64,000 bases of DNA, taken from positions 1-64,000 of IMG/VR virus record IMGVR_UViG_3300030451_005868; one strand, 5' to 3'. Position numbers and translations under genes: made by a program. Each line of letters begins with the position of its first letter. Position 1 is the stretch's first letter. Shown piece by piece: positions 51,657 to 62,800 of this stretch. The DNA comes from a virus. The notes beneath the pieces are model-generated. The model saw nothing but the letters and a program-made list of their open reading frames with translations. It made no database searches and had not been told where the DNA came from.

Positions 51657-53146
51657 CACCTTCCCACTACAATATTAATCGTGCCAATTTCGCTGGAATC
51701 GTAGTCTTCTAATGCTTTTCCTATCACTGAGCCTACTGGTGGATAGTAAGATGATGTTGCACATCCTGTTTCACCTGATGAGACTAGCAGTGATCCTTTT
51801 GTAATTGTACCATGTACCTTGCATTTGACTTTTCCCGCCAAAGCCACCGGCTGTCCCTCAGATTTGCTGTTCATGATGTAAGCCGGGTTTTCACTGATCA
51901 CACCTGCTATTCTCGTATCATATTTTTGATCACTTACTGTAATTTCTTTTGCGCCGCCAAATACAACCACTGTACCTATTTCGTACTGAGTGTCAGTTTC
52001 ATAAATCTCAGCCAAGTCAGCGTATTGTGCCGATGTTGCTTTGGCATGAACTGTGCTGTAACCTTTTGAACTAGTTCCTATATCATAAGTGTCATCTAGA
52101 TCAGGCTCAATCTCTTGGGTGACCATTTTGTCTGTCATGGTCAATGTGGCCATAGTATTAGCGCCAGTGCTTGATATATTTCCTGTTACATTACCTGTCA
52201 ATGGACCTGCAAAAGCAGTTGATGTAGTAGTGCCTGATATGTCAAGTTTAGTGCTAGGTGTTGTTGTTCCTATTCCAATTCTTGAAGTGCTACCATCTAT
52301 TGTCATCATAGTAATTGTAGAACCGCCATCATTGACTTTGAATGTAATGTCAGTATCCTGTGTAGCATTTGAAATAATTGCTCCTCCAGAATCAACTGAA
52401 ATTGTTAGATCACTGTCAACTCCAACTATCACTCCACCATCGTTAGCAACTGTCACTGTACCTGATGTAGTATCATTAGCATTTGATCTAAAATAGTTTG
52501 CGGCCGCAACATCACCTAAAGCATCTGCATTAGTCGCTGTACCGTTGAATTTTGTGTCTGATATCGCAGTGGTTAAAGTGATACCCTTTTTAATTGTGGC
52601 AAATCCAGACATAGAAGTTTTTGGTGTAAACTCATCTTCACTTATTATTGCAATCTTATTTCCATCGTTGAATATATTGGTGACATTCTGAGTAACGTCT
52701 GATGTATCAACAATTGAACTGAATGTAAATCCATTTGTTGTACCTGTAGTGCCAGGAGGGCCTACTAACACAGACGCTGTTCCGTTGTAAAAAAACATCT
52801 GTCCGGTATCTGAGTCTATCCATATATCACCTGCAGACATTCCTGTAGGCGCGGACGATTGGTAAGGTGCACTACCGCCACTGTTTTGGAAAGTGGTACC
52901 TGTGTAGACTTTTAATTTGTTATTTGTACTGTCCCACCACAGTTGTCCAGTAATCGGTTTACTTGGTGCATCTCCATTTGCAAAATTTTCAAGTAGATGT
53001 AAAAAGTTTTCAGCAATCAGTTCACCATAACCTGCGTAACCTTTTCCAATAAAACTCAAATCAGTTTGTGCGTTGACCACACCATCTTGTACTGTGTACT
53101 GATTTGGAGACGCTGAACTATTAGTTTTGTTGACAGTATATGGCAT
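51653..53146 (-). CDS. Tail fibre-like protein (paralogue C)
   Basis: A 497-residue paralogue with the N-terminal MPYTVNKTNSS, DLSFIGKGYAGYGE and LWWDSTNNKLKVY blocks and the YADLAEIY C-terminal domain. It lacks the WVWDETF segment of A and B and has a different repetitive middle (TKLDISGTTTS). The three genes therefore share ends while their centres differ, typical of fibres that diversify their binding region. It begins 2 bases below the preceding structural gene. Confidence 0.8.
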   Translation of the reverse strand: MPYTVNKTNSSASPNQYTVQDGVVNAQTDLSFIGKGYAGYGELIAENFLHLLENFANGDAPSKPITGQLWWDSTNNKLKVYTGTTFQNSGGSAPYQSSAPTGMSAGDIWIDSDTGQMFFYNGTASVLVGPPGTTGTTNGFTFSSIVDTSDVTQNVTNIFNDGNKIAIISEDEFTPKTSMSGFATIKKGITLTTAISDTKFNGTATNADALGDVAAANYFRSNANDTTSGTVTVANDGGVIVGVDSDLTISVDSGGAIISNATQDTDITFKVNDGGSTITMMTIDGSTSRIGIGTTTPSTKLDISGTTTSTAFAGPLTGNVTGNISSTGANTMATLTMTDKMVTQEIEPDLDDTYDIGTSSKGYSTVHAKATSAQYADLAEIYETDTQYEIGTVVVFGGAKEITVSDQKYDTRIAGVISENPAYIMNSKSEGQPVALAGKVKCKVHGTITKGSLLVSSGETGCATSSYYPPVGSVIGKALEDYDSSEIGTINIVVGRC

Positions 53147-53148
53147 TT

Positions 53149-53874
53149 TTAATATCCTGTGCTACTACCTGAAGAAGTACCGCTGATTGTGTTTGAAGTT
53201 GACAACGCAGTTGAACTTGTTTCAGTAAATGTTGTTAAACTTTGTATTCTAAGTGTATAATCAATCTGTATCAATCTATTCAAAGATTTTTGAACTGGGT
53301 GAAATACCACGTGTGTCAACAATTTATTTGTTGATCCGTTTTCTGTACCTTCATAACTTTTTAATCCTAATTCATCAAAAACAAAGTCGCCATTAAAGTT
53401 TGTTGTGTTATCAAATGCTTCTTGTCCAGTAGGCTCACCATAATCTAAAGTACAAGTACAAACTATGTCTGTGTATTTGTTACCTGCTGTATGACGCACC
53501 TCCATTTTGTTTCTAGTTGTGTCTTTGTTTGTGACAGAGTTGTCATCTATCACTTTATAATAAGTTTGATTGTAAAGTGTGGCGTTGCTTCCTGTAGAGT
53601 TAGGCGTAAGATAAGTTATAATTCCTGTTGGATCCACTGAGGTTCCACCATTACCAAAAGCCATTTCATGTATAAATCCTGATGTCTTGTTGGCCAATGA
53701 ATTTGCAAGAGCCTGTGACATGTTTTCATAATGGATAGCATTTCTTTTATCCACTATCACCTCTCCAGTCTCAGGATCAAAAATTTTGATGTGACCCTGC
53801 ATCATCACACCTGACTGATCATTAGGCTTTTTGTTTTCTTCTTGTGATTCTGTGTGTTTATTTTCTTCTGTCAT
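53149..53874 (-). CDS. Virion structural protein, tail-associated (putative)
   Basis: I start at ATG 53874 (241 residues), which follows a late box; an ATG 36 bases upstream would overlap the giant gene. After an acidic, hydrophilic start comes a block GHIKIFDPETGEVIVDKRNA (about 29-48) common in marine phage tail proteins, then a beta-rich body and a Ser/Thr-rich end. The placement between the giant protein and the fibres suggests a baseplate or connector part. Confidence 0.7.
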   Translation of the reverse strand: MTEENKHTESQEENKKPNDQSGVMMQGHIKIFDPETGEVIVDKRNAIHYENMSQALANSLANKTSGFIHEMAFGNGGTSVDPTGIITYLTPNSTGSNATLYNQTYYKVIDDNSVTNKDTTRNKMEVRHTAGNKYTDIVCTCTLDYGEPTGQEAFDNTTNFNGDFVFDELGLKSYEGTENGSTNKLLTHVVFHPVQKSLNRLIQIDYTLRIQSLTTFTETSSTALSTSNTISGTSSGSSTGY

Positions 53875-53881
53875 CCTAGTG

Positions 53882-53888
53882 TATTTAT
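53882..53888 (-). promoter_or_regulatory. T4-like late promoter box ATAAATA
   Basis: Minus-strand ATAAATA contains the stop codon of the giant gene (53887-53885) and ends 8 bases before the ATG at 53874. Same design as the other stop-overlapping boxes. Confidence 0.5.
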
Positions 53889-56800
53889 TCAGGTGCATTT
53901 GTCGGCTCATCCGCTATGAAACGAGCCTGAACTGTGCTTGATGCTTGTAAACCTTTACCATCTGCAGGATTACCATCAGCCGCTGTATACCATACCTGTC
54001 CTCTCTTGTGTAGTATTTTGACCTGTGTATCTGCCGCTGGTGCTGTGCTTAATGTCACTGCCGCAGTCGATCCGTCCACAGAGTAGTTAATAGTTGATCC
54101 GTCTTCGCTAGTGAGCAACAATCGTTGGCCACCAATGAATATGTCTAACTCACTAGCAGAAGCGGGTGTTTGTGATAGATTAAACGTTGCAGTACTACCA
54201 TCACCAGTAAATGTATTGGTGTATACTGTGTCCGTATAAGGTATAGTTTGAGTACCAGACGCATCTACCACTGCTGTGCCTGAACTATGATCCTTAATTC
54301 CTGTACCAAGTGTGCCTCGTCTTAGTTGGCCTAAAGTGTCTCCTGACTTGGTAAAATATTCTATTCTTTCTTTATCAACAAAAATTACACCTGGTATGTT
54401 GTTGGCCGCATTTGGCTCCGGCAACACAGTTCCATCCTCAACTTGAATAACGATAGATTCGTCTGTTACATCTTGTGCAATTTTTGTTGTGGCATTTTTG
54501 TTTATTCGTTTGTAAAAAGTTCTATTCAACATGTCTTTGAATATTCTAAAACCTGTTGCTCCAATTGCAGATTCAACCGCAAAATACATCACATCCAATC
54601 TGTCTGAAGATGTGATACTTGTTTTGTTCAACACAGTTAAAGTATTGCCTGACACTGTGAAGCCAGTACCAGGAGTCAACTGTTCTCCATTGAACCATGC
54701 AAAAGTGTAACTTGGATTCAAGGTATCAAATCTCAGTTTGAATACATTATTAGTCTTGCCTTCCAATACCTCCCTACGTAGTTTCATTCCCAAAGCATTA
54801 TTAAATGTGGTGACATTTATCACATCACCACTGGATAAAGAATATCCATCTGAAGAAATTTGAGCAGGTTCTAGTATGACGTCTGTGCCATCAACTGTGT
54901 AATGATTATCAACTAATGTTGAAATTGCAATTAGGTCATTTTGTGCTGGTGCTGTAACAAATGAAATTCTGTCTGGAGATCCAGCCACATCTGTTGTGAC
55001 TAAAGTAGTGTCCACTGTGTCAGTTTCATCAGCAGTCAGAATAGTGCCTGCAAGATCCACCACATAATCTGTGTTCTGTACCTGTTTCACCCCATTGACA
55101 TGCACAACAATTTGTGATGGATCTGTGATAGTCTTCACAGGATCAATTGTGCTGTCTTCACCTAATGTGTTTGTAAATGTTGAATCTTCTCCCAAACCTG
55201 TCAATGGATTGAATCCATATCTAGTGGTAGTGCCATCTCCAACATAGTAACTGATGTCAGGACCACGTAACATTTTTCCGCCCACTTCGATCATTGTCAA
55301 ACCTGATAGAGGACCAATTGCTCCTGGAGGAAACGACAATGTGTATCTTGTTATGGCACTGTTAAATGTGATTAGTTCATTTCTAATACTTGCAAAACTT
55401 CTTGTGGACGTAGTTGATTTGTTGAAACCAGCGATCTGAACAAAAGCGTTTGCCGCTGGTGCACTGTCAAATGTAACTGTGATTGTGTTTGCAGTGGTTG
55501 TAGTTGAAAATAAAGTAGTTGGGCCTCCGTCAATGGTCACGTAGATGTCACTGGCAGTTGAATCCAAATTAAATTCTCCTCTGGTGCTTGTGGTGAATGT
55601 GGTAGTTGATCCGTCACCTCGGTATTGGTCCAATACTCTGTAGTTTTCACCTGATACAGCAAAAGTTCTAACACTGATTGCTTTTCCTAGTCCTGGCGCA
55701 CTTCCAAATGTGATTGTTTTGTCTCCAACATCAACTGTGTAGTCTGTGGTTAATCGTTTGACTGTGCCGTCTACAGAAACTGTTACTGATGCAAGAGATC
55801 CAGGGAAATCTCCTAATGCAAAAGTAGTAGTTACAGCATCTCCTGTATATAAATTTTCAGTTATAAATGGAACTCCAGACTCTGGTGATGTATAAACTTT
55901 GATATCAACTGTGTCAAACATTTGGCCTGGTACAGCCTCTTCTGGTGCGTAACTTGTTTCTGGTGATACAAATTGATCACCGTCGGTAAGTATATCACTG
56001 GCCGCTGTGCCTAATGCAGTGTTGAATAGGCCCCCTTTTAATAATGTATCAAGTGTTCTATCATCCGTTGGTGTCAGCACTCCGTCATCATCAATAGGAA
56101 TAAACTCTACTAAAGCATTTTCGTCTGGAGTGGTGCTGAGTTGGAAACTGGTTGTGGAGCCATCTCCTCTAAACACATCTGACAGTTTAGTTCTTGTGCT
56201 ATCGCCTAAAGTGGTGTATACAGAATATACATCTGACTTGGCAGGAGCAGTTGTGAAAGTATATGTGTTTGTAGAGCCATCTGCAATAAAGGCTTTGACA
56301 CGTGTGTCACCAAAATTGTCCCATGGATAATCATACCAATCAGCGTTATCCCATCCTTGTCCTTGACGGAATAGTAATCCTGTAACCATTGTGCCACCGT
56401 AATCTACACCCGCCATTAGTTGGGATAATTCATTACCAGGCATACCTGAACCTGGTGTGTAGAATCCTGCTGTTCTGTCTGCGGCAGTTAGGCCTGTTTC
56501 GTCACCTCGTATTTTATAAACTTTGCCAATGTTGTCATTGAATTTAGTATTTGAAGTGAAATGATCTGTAGCCTTATACAATTCATTGTTGTATCTAATT
56601 AATTGTCCGTAAGCATAGGAAGTGTTTATGGCCCAATCTACCACAGCATGAACTGGATGAACTCTGTCAAACTTGATAGTGGTATCAATATCTCTCACAA
56701 GATCATTCTGTAAATTAGCATATGCTCTCGCAGTGTCACTTGGTGTGGTGCCATCATTTTTTCCGCCAGTAAGAACCACAGTAGGAGTTGTAGTATAATT

Positions 56801-59800
56801 TTTTCCGTTACTGACCAATGTAATTTTTGTTACTCGGCCGTCAACAACTGTGGCTGTGGCTGTGGCCGCTGTGGTATCAGGCGTTTCGTACATTTTATAC
56901 ACTGTGCTTCTTGAACTTTGACCTGTGTTTGTTGTTGCATCCGGCATCCAAAAAGTGCCTTCATATTCATCAAAACTAAATTCTGTTGCAGTTCCGCTAC
57001 CACCGTTGTTTTGCGTATCCCAAGTTTTTGCCAATCGTTCACTAGTAAACAATGGATAGTAATATCCATAGGTGCCTGATGTTGCCCCTCTATTGCTGTT
57101 GCCTTGAATTTGGAATGGGCCAGTTGATGCTGTGGTTCCCCCAAGCACTGTAACTGTTGGCGCAGTTTCGTATCCTGTTCCGCTGTATGATACCGTAATT
57201 GATGTCACATATTTTTTATGATTATCGTACCAAATCTGATGAGGATATTCTGTTAACTTATCTGAATCAGAGGTTACATTTAGATTACGTATTTTACTTT
57301 CGGCTGAATCATAAAATGGTGGATTATCAAAATCAGAGAATATACCATCTTGGGTATCTGTTGACTCATAACCTAGTTTGTATTCACGTATTTTTGAATG
57401 AAATGGCTTGACTTCGTTTATGTAACTTTCTACCCAACTGTCTGTGCCAGCCGTGTAACTCTTTCTTTGATCTAGTTTTCTAACTGTGTTTGTAACATTA
57501 ATAAATGAAGTTTTAAACAACCAATCCACATATGTTTGTTCTTGTAAAACTTTTCTCAAACCTATGAAGAATAAATTGTTGTATTCTACTGCTAGTTCGT
57601 TTATAAACAAATCATCTCTTAGTGCTGTCAATATATTTCTAGTTTCTTTTGTTGGTTCCTGGTCAAAGAAATTATCATCAAAGTTATCTTCACCAGCAAA
57701 TCCAGTTGCATCTTGCGTGTAGTCATATAATTTTGTGCTTAATCTAATAGTGCCATTCTCTGTTCCTACGTTAGTATAACCTTTAGCAGTCTTCATAAAC
57801 AGTTTCCAACCTCCTGTGTCACCCTGAGTAACTTTGACGTGCTTCCCAACTGCTAGGTCAAGTGAATCTAACTCATATTCATACGTTACCTGGGCATCAA
57901 TAGGAGTATTCTCATCATGAATCATCTCATGTACCTCAGGATCAGTGCCATACCAGTCTACGTAACTCCAATATGCTCCTGTGTTGAAACCTTGTAATTT
58001 TGTTCTATTAAATTGTGTGCCATCCCATGTGTAGATTGACCAGAAATTGTTGGCTGTTTCGTCTGCTTTGACAAGATATTTCACAGCACCTGATAAGTCA
58101 GCAGTATTGATGTATGATAATTCTACATGTGTGTCTACAACGGCATCCCACTCGAGACTTGCCGCAGTTGGCTCAGGATCTGCCTTGTTAAGATTATCAA
58201 GTTTGATTGGTCCAGTCAATTGAATCTTTTTAAGAACTGTGTTAGAATAATCAATAATTTCTTTTAGTGCATTGTAACGATTCACGTACCAACTTTGTCT
58301 TGGGCGTATTTCATTTCCGTATCTTTCATTCAATGGCAAATTAATATCTGGAACCATGTCCCCTTCTATATTTTTTCCAACTAAACTATCCCACCAGCGT
58401 TGTTCAACCTGTGTGCTTGGACGTTGAGCAGGATCTCCTTCTTTGACTAATTTCCAAACAGAATGTGCTGATGCATCACTGTTATTAGTTCTAATATCAA
58501 TGTTAAGTTTGATTGTATCATTAGATAGGCCTCTAACATTTGCCAACAACATTTTGTTTGTATCTGTAGGTGCAAACCATTTGTGTCCTTGTCTCTGTGG
58601 ATTTTCAATTAAATTTTTAACAAAAGCAACTGTGTTTTTTCTACCAACCACACTGTTGAGAGGTATAGCATTATCATCTCTTACCCAATAGTAGTAGTAT
58701 CTAATGGTTCTATCAAGTCTGCCATTGTATCTGTCTTTGATAGTAAGATTGGAGTCGTCTGCATGTAAAGGAATTCCACCTGTGCCCAATTGTTGATACC
58801 TACTTGGAGGAACTGTTGATTCAACCCACTGATAAACATGTATCTGAGATCCAGGGAAAGTTTGTCCCCAATGATTTGTTTTGTATTCTTGGGTGTCTTG
58901 CTCATACCATAGCCACTTGACTTTGGATAGATCCCACCATACTTCACCAATATGTTTTTCTGCCCATGGGGTTTGTCTGTTAGCGTTGGCTCCAAAATTG
59001 TAAACTGCTGGATCCCATGTGGTTTTATATTGTATTTCTCTGTCTGCAATTCCTGGAATACGTCCTTGAACTGGATTATAAAGTTCATAAAAATCTCTGA
59101 TCTGTTTGGTGTTTACATTAAAGTCAAATGTTTGTCCTAATTTTGAAACATCCATAAGTGGAGTTTCAGTTGTAATATTTTTCCAAGCATACTCACCTGA
59201 TTTGTTCGCATCAAAAATTGTAACTGTTCCGTCATCCGCCACAAGTGAACTGCCGTCAGAGCCAACATTACCTTCATCGTCAGGTGCACCTACAAACACA
59301 CTATTATCAATTACGCACACGCCTCTGCCAAAATCGTCATTTGCAGATACACTAGTTGTGACTAATCTTTCATCTATAATAAATTTGGTATTGTATTTTG
59401 TGGCTGTGTATGCACCGCCTGAACCTGTATTTGAATCAACAAATCTAGTGTCCTGTAAATCGAAAGTTGTGGCGTCTAAATCAAACAACATCTGTCTGCT
59501 ATTACCGTTGTTTTCAGCGCCTATCACTAGTCTTGTTGCATCATCGTTTATGTCAATTGAACTTCCAAACTTGTTGTTAATCTGTCCGTCAGGAGCATTA
59601 ATTGTTTGTTGTAATGTATATGCCAGTGTACTGTCACCGTCTGCGTCCCATTTATAATAATAAACTGCTCCAGCATCTGCTTGGTTGCCAACATCTAAAC
59701 CAGGAGCCGTGATCATTAGTGTTGTGCCATCCTTGCTCATTGCTATACTGTCACCAAACTGTGTGTTCACTGACGATCCATCACTGGATACAGCAGAAAG

Positions 59801-62800
59801 TGTTTGCACCAGAGTAAAACTGTGATCAACACTGTCGTCGTTGCTCTGAGAAGTTCTTGTAAATATTTCTACCATACCTGCCTTGCCAGGTGCTTTTGAA
59901 CTTACTGCCAGTATGTCTCCGTTGTCGTTGGCCGCTAATGCATGACCAAATCTTTTATTACTGGCTGGATCATCTGAACTGATTGTTAAGTTTTGTGTCC
60001 ATGTGTCGTACGTAGATCCATCAGATCCTACACCCCATTCATACATGTACACTGCTCCAGTGTCTGTGGATATACCTGGTGCAGACACAAACAAATATTT
60101 CACAGGAGTGCTTCTAATAGAATCTATTGTTGGCTCACATATTTTGTGTGCCCATCCAAAATTTTGACTTGCTTCATCTGTGGGTGGTAATAATGTGTTA
60201 AGTGCTGAATATGTAAAACGAGTAGGATCCCAAACAAAAATTTCAATAAGGCCTGCATCAGCAAATCTTGTGCTACCATCAGAGCCTATGCTGTTGGCAA
60301 AAGGCGCACCTGCTACCACAAAGTTTTCATCTGTACTCATAGTCAGACTGTAACCAAGTCTACCTGTGTTGTCATTACCAGCAGTTGTGGTCACTGTGGA
60401 CTGTGTCTGAAATTCAGTGCCAGCGGATGCAGTACGCCTGAATAAAAAGTGTATTTCGCCTTGGCCTTTTTTAGGAGCAGAAACCACTGCTGTCCTTCCG
60501 TCGTTTCTAGCAACTATTTGTGTGCCAAAATCTTGTTGCGTTGTAGTAGTATCTGGTGAAAGTTGTCTAAACACACTGTAGGCGTTTTGTTTTTCGTATA
60601 CTCTCCATAGTCCTGTACTGTCTGCATCAGTGAATACTTTGTCTCCGGGAGTATCTAATGCATCATTCCTATTACGCCAAACATTGTAGGCAATGTTGTC
60701 ATTGACATTGTCCATTGAATCCATTCTTACAGAAATAAATTTGTATAAACTACCGTATAGATCTGCAGTGGACTCGTCAGCAAGAGTAGGCACGCCAGCA
60801 AGATCTCCATCAAAATCAATAATAACTGACTTGTGATTCACAACAGTTTTGACTTTATATACACCGTTAAGGTCTGGAATCTGAGCGTTGATTATTGCAA
60901 AGAAACTGGCTTCGGTTCTGTTAGTCTGCGCTGACAATCCATGAGAATCATTGAACGTTATAATTATTTCTAAATTATCATTTATTTTTTGCACAGTTAC
61001 AATCTGAACTCCTGCACTTGATAGCCGCAATACGTCCCAATCTTTATTTGATTTGTTTGCCACCCAGACCAGATCATTCCGTGTAATTGTGCTCACATCT
61101 AAATTCACTAAGTCAATTTCGTTAAATGCAGTCAGTTGCACTTGCGCTGGTTGAACATATCCTGCAGTTTTTAATTTTTGTACAGAGTCTCTGCTAACAC
61201 CTTGTGTGTCATAATTGTATTTGCTGAAAGTGGTTGCAGTATCATAATCAACTGGATCATGATAAAAATCTGTTTTGCTAATACCTAAACTTCTAGCGTA
61301 ATCTTTTGTAAAATTTGTAGTGCCGTAAAATTCTAAACTTTGTGGATTTGCTAAGATTTCATTTTCATTTAGAGTAATTTGAATATTTTCTCTGGCATCA
61401 ACATTTCCAAATCTTCCTGTTCTAATCATCCACTCGGGATACATGTTCAAGGTAATATCTTGATCTTCGTATTTGGCTTTTAACAATTTATCAATTGCAT
61501 TCTGCGTGCCTTTTTCTCTGATATAACCTTGATAAAATTTATACTGTGATACATCATTTACAAATAAATTTTCTAAATAATCTCTGCTTTGATAACCAAT
61601 AAGTCTTTGTGCAAGTTCTTGCTGAGACTCGTCAAAATTATTTGTTTCTAAATTATAAAAGTCGTTAAACTGCTGTATCTTGTAATCAAAATTTGGTATC
61701 AATTGTGGTTGAGGTTTTTCATCCTTCAATGTCCAATTACTTGCTTCGAATTGATCTGTGCTGGTGTGATTGCTTTTGGCCACATAAAACTTACCAGAAT
61801 ATTCAACAGTGTCTCCAATTTTGTAATCTTTGTTGCGTGACCAGTATTTTACTTCTGCACTATCAAATACAAATCCAGGAGCGTAGTAATCACCATTCCA
61901 ATTTGACGTTTTCCATCCAACTAATTTCAATCTTTCTTGTCTAAAGCCTGTGTAAGGATCATATATCACATCACTAAACACAGTTTTGTTATCAAATAGT
62001 AATAAATGTTCTTTCTGAACTGTGTTCAGAGATATATTATATAAACCAACGTCAGGCGATTTAATGTTGAGATCAAATGTTTTTCCTATACGCTTAGTTG
62101 ATACTTCTCTAATGTCAAGTTTTCTGCCTCCAGCATCCAACATAGAATAATCGCCGGCAATGTTTTTCAGCCTGCCTACAATAGTGTTGTTGGTGTCAAG
62201 TTCAAAACCATCAGCGGCCGGAGACACTGTAACTGCACTTCCTGGCGCCCAATTCTGTTCGGTCCAGTATAAAAATTCACTGACTGCGTTTCTCCAATTC
62301 AGTGTTTCTTTAATTTCTTTGCTGTATTTGTTGAAACGAAATCCCTGTTGTTCTAAATAATACCCATGCCCTAACAAGAAGTCAGCCACATCCTGTCTAG
62401 TTTCAAACACATATCCATACGGAATAGTTTGCACATCTTGTTGATAGTTGTCGTACACAGCCACTTCTGCATCAATTACACTAACTTTTTTCGCTGTCAA
62501 CGTTTTAATAGGATAATTGAATTTGAAGAATGGTTTAGTAGTTGAATAACCTAAAATTTTATAACCGCCTAACAATGTTGATCCGTCGCTGGATACGTCT
62601 GTGTTTTTTTCTATTAAAACACCTGAATAATCAAATGTTTCCACAGGATTGGAAGTTCTAAATAAAATTTTGTAGTTCTCATCTGGAATAAATTTTGAGC
62701 CTGAAGTTGAACCAGGTGACACTGAATCTGTCAAGACTTTTAAATTGTCTTTGTCTGAAAAGCCTCCCAACTTGTATGCCAACTGTGTTTTTAGTCCTTT

